Shown here: piece by piece, positions 35,744-44,712 of the stretch
Layout of the letters: every line of letters starts with the position of its first letter
How positions within the stretch are numbered: the stretch's first letter is position 1
Origin: Candidatus Epulonipiscium sp.
Lineage (GTDB): Bacteria > Bacillota_A > Clostridia > Lachnospirales > Cellulosilyticaceae
DNA: 64,000 nucleotides
Direction of reading: 5' to 3'
NCBI GenBank assembly: GCA_012841565.1
Contig: DUUM01000230.1
Span: forward strand, 13,600-77,599
The notes under the pieces: generated by a model
What the model was told of the DNA's origin: nothing
The model's database searches: none
Seen by the model: only the letters and a program-made list of their open reading frames with translations
Made by a program: the position numbers and the translations under genes

Positions 35744-36889
35744 TTACTGTGCATCTTCTATGTCTTTATAAATAGGTAAATCAGAATAAGAATCCTTTAT
35801 TGAATTGACGGTACCGAAATAGGCGTCATTAAAATAAAGGTCATATCCACCCTCTTGATTTTCCACTAAGTATGAGTTCTTTGTTGTTAATTCTATAGTA
35901 TAGGACGCGTCCTCAGGAGCAATTGAATAGGATTCAAAAACAGTGACATATGAGAAACACAACAATATAACTAATGGAATAGCCATTAGGATATTTTTAA
36001 AAGATTTATTATTAGGGCGGTTATAAGGTCCTAGTATTAAGTGGAATCTTTGGGAAAGCAGAGAAGATTTTCCGTTATCAAAAGCAACCGAATAATAATC
36101 ATGGGTCCCTGAAGATAAGTTCTTAGCAACCATTAGTAAGCAGTCCAGGTATTTTGTTTTCTCATATTCATTGAGATTTTTAGTCACTTCTAAATCGGTT
36201 CTAATTTCCAACATTTTGTCAATTTGATGGTTTAGAAGATATACAAAGGGATTCCACCAGTAGATGATTCGCAAGAGCTGTACAACCATCTTAATTTGTA
36301 AATCTTGATTATAAAAATGAATGACCTCATGCTTTAGTATAAAATACCATTCTTCATCTATTAAATCTATTGTAGGAACTATTATTTTAGGGTTACGAAA
36401 ACCATAAAGCACAGGTGTCGAAATTAAGTTTGAATGTATGATCTCAAATGACACGGGTTTCTTATAATCTTGTGTAATTGTATGTAAAATCTTATTTATC
36501 TTTGAATCGCATAATATAGGCAGTTGCTTAATAATTTTCCCGAAATAAAAGCGGTTTTTTATTGTGGTAAAAGCGGTAATTATGATCCCAATCCCCCATG
36601 CAAAGAATAGAATATGAAGGATAGTAAAACTTCTACTGAATGTATTTATAACAGTGGTGTGTAAAACACTTAAAATGTTTGGCATGATATATTTACTGGC
36701 AAAAGAATTGGAAAAAGAAAACTCAAAAGGAAAAATAAGACGTATAGCAATAATACCAAAAAAAACAAAAATATTACTAATACCTATCTGGACCATTCTA
36801 CCTAGGTCACGCAAATAAAAACAAATAAACATAATAAGTAAACTGCATAAAAACACAGCCGATAATAATGAGGAAAATGAAAAGAACAT
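35744..36889 (-). CDS. BlaR1/MecR1-like M56 membrane metalloprotease lacking the penicillin sensor domain
   Basis: A 381-residue protein with an N-terminal group of membrane spans, a cytosolic zinc-protease domain (HEVIHFYNQD, with a downstream Glu in LEIRTDLE as third ligand), a further TM (NILMAIPLVILLCFSYV) and only ~70 extracellular residues. True BlaR1/MecR1 end in a ~250-residue penicillin-binding domain; that is absent, so the inducer is unlikely to be read by that mechanism. On signalling, the protease normally destroys the partner BlaI repressor, encoded just upstream. AGGAGG precedes ATG 36889; the frame extends upstream to 37012 within the BlaI gene and is not used. Confidence 0.85.
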   Translation of the reverse strand: MFFSFSSLLSAVFLCSLLIMFICFYLRDLGRMVQIGISNIFVFFGIIAIRLIFPFEFSFSNSFASKYIMPNILSVLHTTVINTFSRSFTILHILFFAWGIGIIITAFTTIKNRFYFGKIIKQLPILCDSKINKILHTITQDYKKPVSFEIIHSNLISTPVLYGFRNPKIIVPTIDLIDEEWYFILKHEVIHFYNQDLQIKMVVQLLRIIYWWNPFVYLLNHQIDKMLEIRTDLEVTKNLNEYEKTKYLDCLLMVAKNLSSGTHDYYSVAFDNGKSSLLSQRFHLILGPYNRPNNKSFKNILMAIPLVILLCFSYVTVFESYSIAPEDASYTIELTTKNSYLVENQEGGYDLYFNDAYFGTVNSIKDSYSDLPIYKDIEDAQ

Positions 36890-36890
36890 T

Positions 36891-37310
36891 TTATTCCTCC
36901 TTTTCTTTTTGATCTTTCTGAGCAAGTTGTTTTTTTCTTTCTTCGAGCAACTGCTCCAATTCTTTAATTGTATTAGCTTCATTTTTTTCATGCTTAAGAA
37001 GCGTTGCCACAATGTTTTGTGTGGTTATTGCTTTATCTAAGTTTTTAAAACTTTTTATGAAAAAATCTTCTCTACTAATTAAGGGATGGTAACTGCGGGA
37101 CAAAACCGTACCACTGTACACAATATTAGCCACTTCAATAATATTCTTAGATAAAAGATTTCTTAAAGCTAATTGAACAGTACTGATACTCAAAGAAGGG
37201 TTTAATTTTGGAATATCAGAAGCCAATAAGGGGGTATCGCTATTCCATAGCATTTCAAGTACATCCTTTTCTTTATTTGTTATCCTTAAATTCTTTTTTT
37301 GGTTTGACAT
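36891..37310 (-). CDS. BlaI/MecI-family repressor
   Basis: A 139-residue regulator with the BlaI winged helix (about 8-80: NKEKDVLEMLWNSDTPLLASDIPK, SISTVQLALRNLLSKNIIEVA) and a C-terminal helical dimerisation tail that is cleaved by the partner protease in known systems. It heads the blaI-blaR1-like pair; its stop is two bases before the partner's start. The promoter lies under a perfect dyad in the divergent upstream region, so autorepression is likely. Confidence 0.88.
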   Translation of the reverse strand: MSNQKKNLRITNKEKDVLEMLWNSDTPLLASDIPKLNPSLSISTVQLALRNLLSKNIIEVANIVYSGTVLSRSYHPLISREDFFIKSFKNLDKAITTQNIVATLLKHEKNEANTIKELEQLLEERKKQLAQKDQKEKEE

Positions 37311-37361
37311 TTTTATTTATCTTCCTTTCCCTACGAAGACTTCAAGAAGCTCTTTGTTAAT

Positions 37362-37390
37362 AGAATAATACAATTAAATTAGGGTGTCAA
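37362..37390 (-). promoter_or_regulatory. Leftward promoter of the BlaI/BlaR1-like operon
   Basis: On the minus strand TTGACA (complement of 37385-37390), 17 bases, TATTCT (complement of 37362-37367). Its -35 box overlaps the dyad at 37387-37413. Confidence 0.65.
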
Positions 37391-37413
37391 TTACAAATGG
37401 ACATTGTAATTGA
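37387..37413. promoter_or_regulatory. Candidate BlaI operator 1 (perfect dyad)
   Basis: TCAATTACAA and TTGTAATTGA form a perfect 10-base dyad with a 7-base spacer. The TACA...TGTA core agrees with known BlaI/MecI operators. It covers the -35 of the leftward promoter. Confidence 0.65.
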
Positions 37414-37428
37414 TTGATAACAAATCAA

Positions 37429-37483
37429 TTGACAAAGTTGAAAAGTAATTATATGATGATATTACAAGAAGTTGTAACATCAT
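37429..37483 (+). promoter_or_regulatory. Rightward promoter with candidate BlaI operator 2
   Basis: TTGACA (37429-37434), 17 bases, TATGAT (37452-37457). A second dyad at 37454-37483 pairs GATGAT with ATCATC and TTACAA with TTGTAA around GAAG, covering the -10 and start site. It shares the TTACAA/TTGTAA core with operator 1, so the same repressor probably controls both directions. Confidence 0.65.
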
Positions 37484-37520
37484 CGTATGATTGAGCAGAG
37501 GTTATCTTTTAGGGGGATTT

Positions 37521-37571
37521 ATGAATCGAGTTAAAAGGGCTTGCAATGAAAGAGGAAAAGCATATGAGTAA
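37521..37571 (+). CDS. Possible 16-residue leader peptide
   Basis: AGGGGG precedes an ATG encoding MNRVKRACNERGKAYE, whose stop overlaps the start of the next small frame by eight bases. This is the first start codon with a good site after the rightward promoter, so it may act as a translational leader. No further support. Confidence 0.35.
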   Translation: MNRVKRACNERGKAYE

Positions 37572-37662
37572 AACAAATTCAAGATTATTAAAGAGGATAG
37601 TACAAATCCTTCTAATAGTGATTTTAATACATTGCGCTTTCATTGGTTTTAAGTATTTTTAA
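37564..37662 (+). CDS. Predicted 32-residue single-span membrane peptide
   Basis: GAGGAAAAG precedes an ATG encoding a basic head (MSKTNSRLLKRI) and one hydrophobic helix (VQILLIVILIHCAFIGF). Small membrane peptides like this occur as toxins, signalling peptides or transporter helpers. It lies directly behind the BlaI-type controlled promoter and upstream of a multi-span membrane protein, so it may be a real, regulated gene. Unknown family. Confidence 0.45.
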   Translation: MSKTNSRLLKRIVQILLIVILIHCAFIGFKYF

Positions 37663-37711
37663 ATAAGAATGAGGCTATATACTACATATATATATATAAA
37701 GGGGATAAGCG

Positions 37712-38260
37712 ATGAAAAGGATATTTAAGTTATCTATGGTATTTGTTATGATGGCTACTATCTATTTTGCAATTGGAAGAAGTATAACACTTGTAAATAG
37801 TGTTTTAACATTTAGTTTTCTGGCAATATTGGTTTGTATATCTTGGACTTTATTTAGCTATATAAACAAATCTGTGTATATAAGGCTGATTCTACTCATA
37901 GCAGGATTTGTATATATTTATAGTGGAGATGCTAAGGACATAATGATTCTTACCTATATAGTGCTGGTGTTTATAGTGTTAGGACTCATTCATACTTTTA
38001 TTAAAGTGATTTTCCTAGACAAATCAAAAGGGTTTACAGAAGGTCTTAAAATTCTCTTTGAACAAGTATCTAATTATAATACGGTTATAGTGATTAGTTT
38101 CATAATGGTGTTTTTAGATGATTTTGTTTTCTATAAGATTTATAGGGACTTTCATATGGACTATTTTGAAATACTTATAACAATTTTAATGTATTATTTA
38201 ATAATAGAATTTGCTATGTTAAGGATGAAAGATAAAAAGAATGATACATACTTGGCATAG
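37712..38260 (+). CDS. Hypothetical membrane protein under probable BlaI-type control
   Basis: A 182-residue protein with about five to six hydrophobic spans and short loops; no motif I recognise. AAAGGGGATAAGCG precedes the ATG. The only clear rightward promoter is 250 bases upstream beneath operator 2, so it is probably expressed with the small peptide(s) and induced by the BlaR1-like sensor. A role in envelope stress or antimicrobial protection is inference from this position. Confidence 0.6.
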   Translation: MKRIFKLSMVFVMMATIYFAIGRSITLVNSVLTFSFLAILVCISWTLFSYINKSVYIRLILLIAGFVYIYSGDAKDIMILTYIVLVFIVLGLIHTFIKVIFLDKSKGFTEGLKILFEQVSNYNTVIVISFIMVFLDDFVFYKIYRDFHMDYFEILITILMYYLIIEFAMLRMKDKKNDTYLA

Positions 38261-38310
38261 GAAATGAAGTATAAATTAATTATGGATTAGAAAAAAATCA
38301 GTCTCATGGC

Positions 38311-38338
38311 TTGACAAAGCAATCAACTATAGTACAAT
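38311..38338 (+). promoter_or_regulatory. Sigma-A promoter of pheST
   Basis: TTGACA (38311-38316), 16 bases, TACAAT (38333-38338), just upstream of the T-box leader. Confidence 0.65.
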
Positions 38339-38349
38339 ATAGTATATGT

Positions 38350-38625
38350 GAATAATTATCAGCAATGACGATGTTAGTAAGGTATGTAAACCTTTAGAGA
38401 GAAAGTGCCTTGGCTGTAAGCACTTTTAGAATTTTACATAATCCCCAATTTCCCATCTGAGCTATACTTTTGAACCTTTCAAGTTGAACTTTTCAATATG
38501 AAGGAATTAGAGAGTATCGGTCGCCCGTTATAGCAACTCGAGTGTTTATGTCATTGGCATAAAAACAAGGGTGGTACCGCGAAACTTTCAGCTTCGTCCC
38601 TTACCGGGACGGGGCTTTTTTATTT
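38350..38625 (+). ncRNA. T-box riboswitch controlling pheST
   Basis: Stem I region (ACGATGTTAGTAAGG, then AGAGAG near 38397) leads to a likely specifier TTC (Phe) at 38450-38452. The T-box sequence AAGGGTGGTACCGCG is at 38567-38581, followed by the terminator stem GCTTCGTCCC / GGGACGGGGC and a T-run (38591-38625). Uncharged tRNA-Phe should permit pheS-pheT expression. Confidence 0.9.
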
Positions 38626-38674
38626 TTTGGGGTCTCTTAGAGTAGATTATGGAAGACAAAATCAAGACAAAAAC

Positions 38675-38687
38675 GGGGACAGTCCCC
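38675..38687. repeat. 13-bp palindrome GGGGACAGTCCCC upstream of pheS
   Basis: A short perfect palindrome (odd centre) between the T-box terminator and the pheS ribosome site. An identical copy precedes pheT, and both are followed within 16-20 bases by ATCGAAAGGAGAAA. It may be a minimal relic of a REP-like repeat. Confidence 0.75.
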
Positions 38688-38714
38688 AAAGTGAACAATC
38701 GAAAGGAGAAACAA

Positions 38715-39737
38715 ATGAGAGATAAGTTAGCAATAATCAAAGAAGAAGCCATACAAGCTTTAGAATCAGCAACACTCCTAAAAGAATTAGAAGACCTTAG
38801 GGTAAAATATTTAGGAAAAAAAGGAGAACTCACAGCGGTACTTCGCGGAATGGGCGGGGTATCAGCAGAAGAGCGCCCGGTGATTGGCCAGTTAGCCAAT
38901 GATATTAGGGAAAGCATTGAGACCCTTATTGAAACAAAAAAAGAAGCTCTAGAAGCTCATGCCCAAGAAGAACGTTTATTACAAGAAATTATTGACGTAA
39001 CAATGCCAGGTAAAAAACCTGAAATAGGTCATATGCACCCAATCCAAACAACACTAGAAGAAATCCAAAATATATTTTTGGGAATGGGATATGAAATTGT
39101 AGATGGGCGAGAAGTGGAAACAGGCTACTATAACTTTGATGCTTTGAACTTAGGGCCAGATCATCCAGCGAGAGATGAGCAAGATACCTTTTACTTTACA
39201 AGAAATATGATGCTTCGTACATCTACATCCCCAGTGCAAGTTCATACAATGGAAGACCGTAAGACGCCTCCTATTCGTATTATAGCGCCTGGTAGAGTCT
39301 ATCGTAGTGATGAGGTAGACGCCACACATTCACCCGTATTTCACCAGATTGAAGGGCTTGTAATCGATAAAGATATTACCTTTGGAGATTTAAAAGGCGC
39401 CTTAGCTGAGTTTGCAAAATCATTATTTGGCGATAAAGCACAAGTTAAATTTAGACCACACTATTTCCCATTTACAGAGCCAAGTGCAGAAGTTGACGTA
39501 TCTTGCGTTATGTGTGAAGGAAAAGGATGTAGCGTTTGTAAAGGAACGGGATGGATAGAAGTATTAGGATGTGGAATGGTACACCCTAAAGTTCTTGAAA
39601 TGGCAGGAATTGATCCCACTATTTATAGTGGATTTGCCTTTGGAATGGGACTTGAGCGTATTACTATGCTAAAATATAACATTCATGATTTACGTTTATT
39701 TTATGAAAATGACGTAAGATTTATATCCCAGTTTTAA
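38715..39737 (+). CDS. pheS: Phenylalanyl-tRNA synthetase alpha subunit
   Basis: A 340-residue catalytic subunit. The N-terminal coiled coil (about 1-85) binds tRNA; the class II core shows motif 2 ([21 protein letters not shown]) and motif 3 ([14 protein letters not shown]). The cysteine set [17 protein letters not shown] is a common Firmicute insertion. The site AAAGGAGAAACAA supports ATG 38715; an upstream in-frame ATG at 38649 would translate through the GGGGACAGTCCCC palindrome and is rejected. Confidence 0.96.
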   Translation: MRDKLAIIKEEAIQALESATLLKELEDLRVKYLGKKGELTAVLRGMGGVSAEERPVIGQLANDIRESIETLIETKKEALEAHAQEERLLQEIIDVTMPGKKPEIGHMHPIQTTLEEIQNIFLGMGYEIVDGREVETGYYNFDALNLGPDHPARDEQDTFYFTRNMMLRTSTSPVQVHTMEDRKTPPIRIIAPGRVYRSDEVDATHSPVFHQIEGLVIDKDITFGDLKGALAEFAKSLFGDKAQVKFRPHYFPFTEPSAEVDVSCVMCEGKGCSVCKGTGWIEVLGCGMVHPKVLEMAGIDPTIYSGFAFGMGLERITMLKYNIHDLRLFYENDVRFISQF

Positions 39738-39748
39738 TCTAACCTAAA

Positions 39749-39761
39749 GGGGACAGTCCCC
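39749..39761. repeat. 13-bp palindrome GGGGACAGTCCCC upstream of pheT
   Basis: Identical to the copy before pheS, again followed by ATCGAAAGGAGAAA at the ribosome site. It lies in the 57-base pheS-pheT gap. Confidence 0.75.
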
Positions 39762-39794
39762 AATGAGTTTAAGTATCGAAAGGAGAAATAAGTT

Positions 39795-42188
39795 ATGAAT
39801 ATACCAATGTCTTGGTTAAGAGAGTACGCAGATGTAGATTGCGACATTGTAACATTTACAGACGGAATGATCATGTCTGGTTCAAATATAGAAACATTTA
39901 AAGAAGTAGGAGCAGAAATCTCAAACATCGTGTGGGGGAAAATTACCACTGTAGAGGCTCATCCAGATGCAGATAAGCTACGTATCATGGCAGTAGAGGC
40001 AGGCGGAGATACCCCACTTCAAATCGTAACAGCAGCAGCTAACGTAAATGAAGGGGATGTTATTCCAGTAGCTCTGCACGGGGCTACCCTTCCAGGCGGA
40101 ATGAAGATTAAAACGGGTAAATTAAGAGGCATTGAGTCTCAAGGAATGATGTGCTCAGTTAATGAACTTGGCTTTGGAGAAGGAGATATTGAAGATGCAC
40201 CTGAGGATGGTGTCTATATTTGCCCCAATGAAGTGACACTAGGGGCGGATGTAAAGCCATACTTTGGCCTAGATGAAACTGTTGTTGAATATGAAATCAC
40301 ATCAGATAGACCAGATTGCTTTAGCATTTTAGGCCTTGCTCGTGAAGCAGCAGCAACGTTTAATAAACCATTTAGATTTCCAAAAATCACAGTGCCAGAA
40401 GTTGGCGGCAATGCAAAAGAAATGGCTGCAATCGAAATACAAAATGAGGAACTGTGCCCAAGATACGCAGCTAGAATGATACAAAATGTTAAAGTAGGAC
40501 CCTCACCAAAATGGCTAAAAGATCGTCTTATCTCAGCAGGACTTCGCCCAATTAATAATATTGTAGACGTAACAAACTACATGTTATTAGAATTTGGACA
40601 ACCAATGCATGCCTTTGATTATGATAAATTAGCAGACCACAAGATAATGGTTAGAAATGCAAAAGAAGGGGAAAAGCTCACAACACTTCTAGAAGACGAA
40701 GTTACTCTAGACCCATCTATACTCGTTATTGCAGATTCACAAAAAGCAATTGCAATCGCAGGCATTATGGGGGGACAAGATACGAAAGTAACAGAAGAAA
40801 CAAAGACAATCCTATTTGAGTGTGCTAACTTTAAGGGCTCTAACATTAGAGTATCTTCAAAGAAACTAGGCATTCGTAGTGATTCTTCCGTAAAATATAC
40901 AAAAGGTCTGGACCCAAATACAGTCGGTATTGCAGTGGACCGTGCAGCTCAATTAGTTGCAAAGATTGGGGCAGGAGAAGTTGTATCAGGGGTTATTGAT
41001 ATCTATCCTAACAAGCGTGAACCGGTTACACTTTCTTACAACCCAGAACAAATCAATCGCTTTTTAGGAACAAATATATCGGAAGATGAAATGGTGGATT
41101 ACTTTACACGCCTAGAATTTATCGTGGATCAAGGGAATAAAACAGTAACAATCCCAACCTTTAGACCTGATATAACAATAATGGCGGACCTTGCAGAAGA
41201 AGTAGCAAGACTCTATGGCTATGATAAAATTGAACCAACACTAGAGCGTGGTACCCCTACAGTGGGTGTAAAAAATAGAGAGCAGCAAATAACAGATGTT
41301 ATTAGACACGTCATGAGTGTCCACGGCATTCACGGGGCAATGACATACACATTTGAGAGTCCTAAGGTGTTTAATAAGCTTAATATAGCCAAGGACTCAC
41401 CTCTTAGAGATGCTCTTACAATAACCAATCCTCTAGGAGAAGACTTTAGTGTTATGAGAACTTCAACCCTAAATGGAATCCTTTCTTCAATTAGCACAAA
41501 CTACAATAGAAGAAATGAAAGCGCAGCTCTTTATGAAGTAGGAAAAGTATTTATTAAGCAAGATGGGGAAAATCTACCGAAAGAACTTAAAAAGCTCACC
41601 ATTGCAATGTATGGATCAGAAGTAGACTTCTATACATTAAAAGGGGCAGTGGAATCATTAGTTGACAAACTAAGATGTGGGGATCAAGTAGACTACAGCA
41701 GAAATGACAATGCAACCTGGATGCACCCAGGAAGAAGAGCAGATATGATTGTAGGAAAAAACATCATTGGAACTTTTGGTGAAATTCATCCAGCAGTTAC
41801 TAAAAACTACAATATTAAAGCCAATGTTTATTTTGCAGAAATAGATATGGAAGGACTATTAGCCATTGCTAAACTAGAAGGAGACTTTATACCATTACCT
41901 AAGTTCCCATCAACAAGCAGAGATATTGCCATGCTTGTAAAAGAAGAAGTGCTAGCTGGGGATATTGCTAAGATTATTAAACAACGTAGTGGAAAGATTT
42001 TAGAAAGCTATAAGTTATTTGACGTATACAAAGGCAAACAAGTAGAAGATGGGTATAAATCCATAGCCTATAATATAAGCTTTAGAGCGGCAGACAGAAC
42101 CTTAACAGAAGATGAAATTTCAAAAACAATGACTAAAATAATAAACGGCTTAGAAACTAACCTAGGGGCACAACTTAGGGATCACTAA
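39795..42188 (+). CDS. pheT: Phenylalanyl-tRNA synthetase beta subunit
   Basis: A 797-residue beta subunit with the usual multidomain order: an N-terminal tRNA-binding OB fold (about 40-150, IVWGKITTVEAHPDADKL), B3/B4 editing domain (about 205-390), B5, a catalytic-like core, and a C-terminal ferredoxin-like anticodon domain (FPSTSRDIAMLVKEEVLAGDI, about 705-797). Together with PheS it forms the heterotetramer that charges tRNA-Phe. Ribosome site AAAGGAGAAA. Confidence 0.96.
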   Translation: MNIPMSWLREYADVDCDIVTFTDGMIMSGSNIETFKEVGAEISNIVWGKITTVEAHPDADKLRIMAVEAGGDTPLQIVTAAANVNEGDVIPVALHGATLPGGMKIKTGKLRGIESQGMMCSVNELGFGEGDIEDAPEDGVYICPNEVTLGADVKPYFGLDETVVEYEITSDRPDCFSILGLAREAAATFNKPFRFPKITVPEVGGNAKEMAAIEIQNEELCPRYAARMIQNVKVGPSPKWLKDRLISAGLRPINNIVDVTNYMLLEFGQPMHAFDYDKLADHKIMVRNAKEGEKLTTLLEDEVTLDPSILVIADSQKAIAIAGIMGGQDTKVTEETKTILFECANFKGSNIRVSSKKLGIRSDSSVKYTKGLDPNTVGIAVDRAAQLVAKIGAGEVVSGVIDIYPNKREPVTLSYNPEQINRFLGTNISEDEMVDYFTRLEFIVDQGNKTVTIPTFRPDITIMADLAEEVARLYGYDKIEPTLERGTPTVGVKNREQQITDVIRHVMSVHGIHGAMTYTFESPKVFNKLNIAKDSPLRDALTITNPLGEDFSVMRTSTLNGILSSISTNYNRRNESAALYEVGKVFIKQDGENLPKELKKLTIAMYGSEVDFYTLKGAVESLVDKLRCGDQVDYSRNDNATWMHPGRRADMIVGKNIIGTFGEIHPAVTKNYNIKANVYFAEIDMEGLLAIAKLEGDFIPLPKFPSTSRDIAMLVKEEVLAGDIAKIIKQRSGKILESYKLFDVYKGKQVEDGYKSIAYNISFRAADRTLTEDEISKTMTKIINGLETNLGAQLRDH

Positions 42189-42246
42189 GTTTAATGGAAT
42201 AGGTTTATAAAGCAAACTAAGGAAGTAAACGAAGGAAGGTAAAACC

Positions 42247-42894
42247 ATGCTAATTAAAACCGGCAGTAAACTAGTAATGATTGGTGACTCAATTACAGAT
42301 TGTGGTAGACAGCGTCCTATTGGAGAAGGGTATAAAGGCGAGTTAGGGGAAGGGTATGTTTCCTTAGTACATGCACTGATAGATGCAACTTATCCAGAAC
42401 GAGAGATTAGAACGATTAACATGGGTATTAGTGGAAACACATCGGATGATTTAAAAGCAAGATGGAAGACCGATTTAATGGCATTAAAGCCAGACTGGGT
42501 ATCTATTTTAATAGGGATTAATGATATTTGGCGAAAGGTAGATCACCCGGCTCAATATGAACTGCATATTCCAGTAGAAGACTATAAAGCAAACGTAGAT
42601 TATATGGTAGCAGATGCAAAAGCAGCAGGCATAAACGTCGTGTTAATGACGCCTTTTATGATGGAAAACAATGAAAATGATTTTATGAGGCAACAAGCAG
42701 AAGTATATGGGCAAATATGCAAAGAAATTGCACAAAAGCATGAGGTGATTTTCGTTGACCTACAAGCTGAATTTAATAATTTTTTAGCCTTTAATTACTC
42801 AGCCGTTTTATCAGGAGACAGAGTTCATCCTAACCGTGTAGGGCATATGATTATTGCAAAAGCATTTTTAAACGCAGTACAAATTAAATGGTAA
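42247..42894 (+). CDS. SGNH/GDSL-family hydrolase
   Basis: A 215-residue cytoplasmic esterase of the SGNH fold: block I MIGDSITDCGR (nucleophile Ser17), Gly in block II, block III GINDIW (Asn), and block V DRVHPNRVGH (catalytic Asp/His). Many relatives deacetylate xylo-oligosaccharides or other acetylated sugars; the substrate here is unknown. GAAGGAAGG precedes the ATG. It lies 58 bases after pheT and may share its transcript. Confidence 0.9.
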   Translation: MLIKTGSKLVMIGDSITDCGRQRPIGEGYKGELGEGYVSLVHALIDATYPEREIRTINMGISGNTSDDLKARWKTDLMALKPDWVSILIGINDIWRKVDHPAQYELHIPVEDYKANVDYMVADAKAAGINVVLMTPFMMENNENDFMRQQAEVYGQICKEIAQKHEVIFVDLQAEFNNFLAFNYSAVLSGDRVHPNRVGHMIIAKAFLNAVQIKW

Positions 42895-42931
42895 AGATGT
42901 TTACACAGCATTACCATATCTTAAATAAATT

Positions 42932-42987
42932 AAAAAACAAGTGTGCTAGAATCTTCCGTAGTGGAAACTCTAGCACACTTGTTTTTT
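42932..42987. terminator. Bidirectional terminator between SGNH hydrolase and pyrI
   Basis: Long stem AAAAAACAAGTGTGCTAGA / TCTAGCACACTTGTTTTTT (arms 19 bases), good for both converging genes. Confidence 0.88.
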
Positions 42988-43011
42988 GATTAGAAAGATA
43001 TTATTAGATAC

Positions 43012-43446
43012 CTACATATTTGGAATCGTATACAAGTCATCACAATACTGGCAACTATAAATTCCTTTTTCCTCATTAACCAATTCGAAAACATGTGTTA
43101 CATGATTTTCAATAGAGGTGATACATCTTGGGTTTTTACACTTAATAGCGCCTTCAACCACAGATGGAAGTTGTAATTTGATTTTTTCTGAGATGACTTC
43201 ATCTTTGATAATGTTAACCGTCACATTAGGATCAATCAGACCCAGTATAGCAAAATCAATATCAATCTCATCTTCAATTTTAATAATATCCTTTTTACCT
43301 AGCTTGCTACTTTGAGCATTGATAATAAGAGCAACTGTAAAATCAGCTTTATCAAGGCCAAGGTAATTAAAAATGGCAGTCCCATGTCCGGCTTTAATGT
43401 GGTCAATAACAACGCCTTTTTTTATACTATTAATAGTTAATCTCAT
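43012..43446 (-). CDS. pyrI: Aspartate carbamoyltransferase regulatory subunit
   Basis: A 144-residue PyrI with an N-terminal allosteric nucleotide-binding domain ([20 protein letters not shown]) and a C-terminal zinc domain with four cysteines (CKNPRC ... CQYC). It joins PyrB to give the feedback-regulated enzyme inhibited by CTP. It overlaps pyrB by four bases. The operon here is only pyrBI. Confidence 0.94.
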   Translation of the reverse strand: MRLTINSIKKGVVIDHIKAGHGTAIFNYLGLDKADFTVALIINAQSSKLGKKDIIKIEDEIDIDFAILGLIDPNVTVNIIKDEVISEKIKLQLPSVVEGAIKCKNPRCITSIENHVTHVFELVNEEKGIYSCQYCDDLYTIPNM

Positions 43447-44375
43447 AGGGACACCTCCAATAATTTAATCATAAGGGCCATTCTAACAAACATACCGTAC
43501 TTGGCCTGTTTGAAATACACAGCTCTAGGATCATTATCTACCTCAAGGGCAATTTCATTAACTCTAGGAAGTGGATGCATGACAATTAAATCCTCTGATG
43601 CCTTTTTCATTTTTTCCTTATCAAGTATATAACTATCTTTTAAACGCACATAATCTTGCTCATTAAAAAACCGCTCTCTTTGTACCCTGGTCATGTATAA
43701 AATATCAAGCTGACCAATGGTTTTTTCAAGATTTGCAGTTTCAATAAATTCAATATTTTGTTTTTCTAATATGTGGGTTCTAATATACTCTGGAATTTTA
43801 AGCTCATCTGGGGAAATAAGGACAAATTTAACATTGTCGTATTTAACCATGGCTTTAATAAGCGAGTGGACAGTTCGTCCGAATTTTAAATCGCCACAAA
43901 GACCAATAGTAAGGTTAGAAAGACGCCCTTTGATTGTCTGAATGGTTAAAAGATCAGTTAAAGTTTGAGTGGGATGCTGATGGCCACCATCACCTGCATT
44001 AATAACAGGGATACTTGAATGTAAAGAGGCTACCTTAGGTGCACCTTCTTTAGGGTGTCTCATAACAGCAATATCTGCGTAACAACCGACAGTCCTAATA
44101 GTGTCAGCAATACTCTCGCCTTTTGCAGCGGAGCTTGAACTTGGCTCTGAAAATCCTAGAACACTTCCGCCTAAACGAAGCATAGCTGCCTCAAAACTAA
44201 GCCTAGTTCTAGTGCTTGGTTCATAAAATAGTGTTGCTAAAAGTTTTCCTTTACAAGCCTCTGAATAATTTTCAGGGTTTGCAATAATCTCTCCAGCTAA
44301 GGTTAGTATATCATCTAGTTCTGCTGGTGATAAATCCATTGGTTGAATCAAATGCTTAACATTATCTTTATTCAT
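43443..44375 (-). CDS. pyrB: Aspartate carbamoyltransferase catalytic subunit
   Basis: A 310-residue transcarbamoylase, making N-carbamoyl-aspartate in pyrimidine synthesis. Carbamoyl-phosphate site [16 protein letters not shown], the lid Ser/Lys loop ([13 protein letters not shown]), HPTQTLTDL, and aspartate-binding MTRVQRERF and MHPLPR are all intact. AAAGGGAGAGA precedes the ATG. A damaged second copy of its 5' half and promoter is found at 62361-62679. Confidence 0.95.
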   Translation of the reverse strand: MNKDNVKHLIQPMDLSPAELDDILTLAGEIIANPENYSEACKGKLLATLFYEPSTRTRLSFEAAMLRLGGSVLGFSEPSSSSAAKGESIADTIRTVGCYADIAVMRHPKEGAPKVASLHSSIPVINAGDGGHQHPTQTLTDLLTIQTIKGRLSNLTIGLCGDLKFGRTVHSLIKAMVKYDNVKFVLISPDELKIPEYIRTHILEKQNIEFIETANLEKTIGQLDILYMTRVQRERFFNEQDYVRLKDSYILDKEKMKKASEDLIVMHPLPRVNEIALEVDNDPRAVYFKQAKYGMFVRMALMIKLLEVSL

Positions 44376-44426
44376 ATTATCTCTCCCTTTCAGTCTCTCT
44401 TGGACTAGTTTAAAGGTTCCACAAAT

Positions 44427-44455
44427 ATAGTATCACTCTTAGAAAACAAAATCAA
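44427..44455 (-). promoter_or_regulatory. pyrBI promoter
   Basis: Minus-strand TTGATT (complement of 44450-44455), 17 bases, TACTAT (complement of 44427-44432). The decayed copy at 62.6 kb keeps the -10 but has TTGGTT as -35. No PyrR-type attenuator was seen in the short leader. Confidence 0.6.
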
Positions 44456-44592
44456 CATATTTAACCAATAAAATCTGAAGAAATATCAAGGGAATATACA
44501 GAAAGATTGATTCTTTCCATGTGTGGTGTATTAGGTTTGTTTTGGTTAATCGATGTTCAAATGTAAATCGCTAACTAATATTAGTTTATTCA

Positions 44593-44634
44593 TTGACATA
44601 ATAAGACGAAGATGCTATATTGTTTGTACAATAT
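44593..44634 (+). promoter_or_regulatory. Promoter and dyad of the sugar-island operon
   Basis: TTGACA (44593-44598), 17 bases, TATATT (44616-44621). Overlapping the -10 is the dyad ATATTGT-TTGT-ACAATAT (44617-44634), a plausible operator for the LacI regulator encoded at 60.2 kb or another repressor. The rest of the 337-base gap holds the pyrB promoter and no gene. Confidence 0.6.
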
Positions 44635-44712
44635 GTTGGTTAAAATATACACTATGTAAATCTAACATGTAAAACTTGATGTGAGTTTGTAACTATGGAG
44701 GTGTGTGGGAAA

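Noticed and set aside
35744..37310. A beta-lactam resistance locus
   Set aside because: The regulator and protease are related to BlaI/BlaR1, but the penicillin-binding sensor domain and any beta-lactamase or PBP gene are missing.
38649..38714. N-terminal extension of PheS
   Set aside because: It would translate the tail of the T-box region and the 13-bp palindrome; the good ribosome site lies before 38715.
43012..44375. PyrR attenuator or UTP-sensitive leader on pyrBI
   Set aside because: The leader is short and shows neither a terminator/antiterminator pair nor a PyrR-binding loop by eye.
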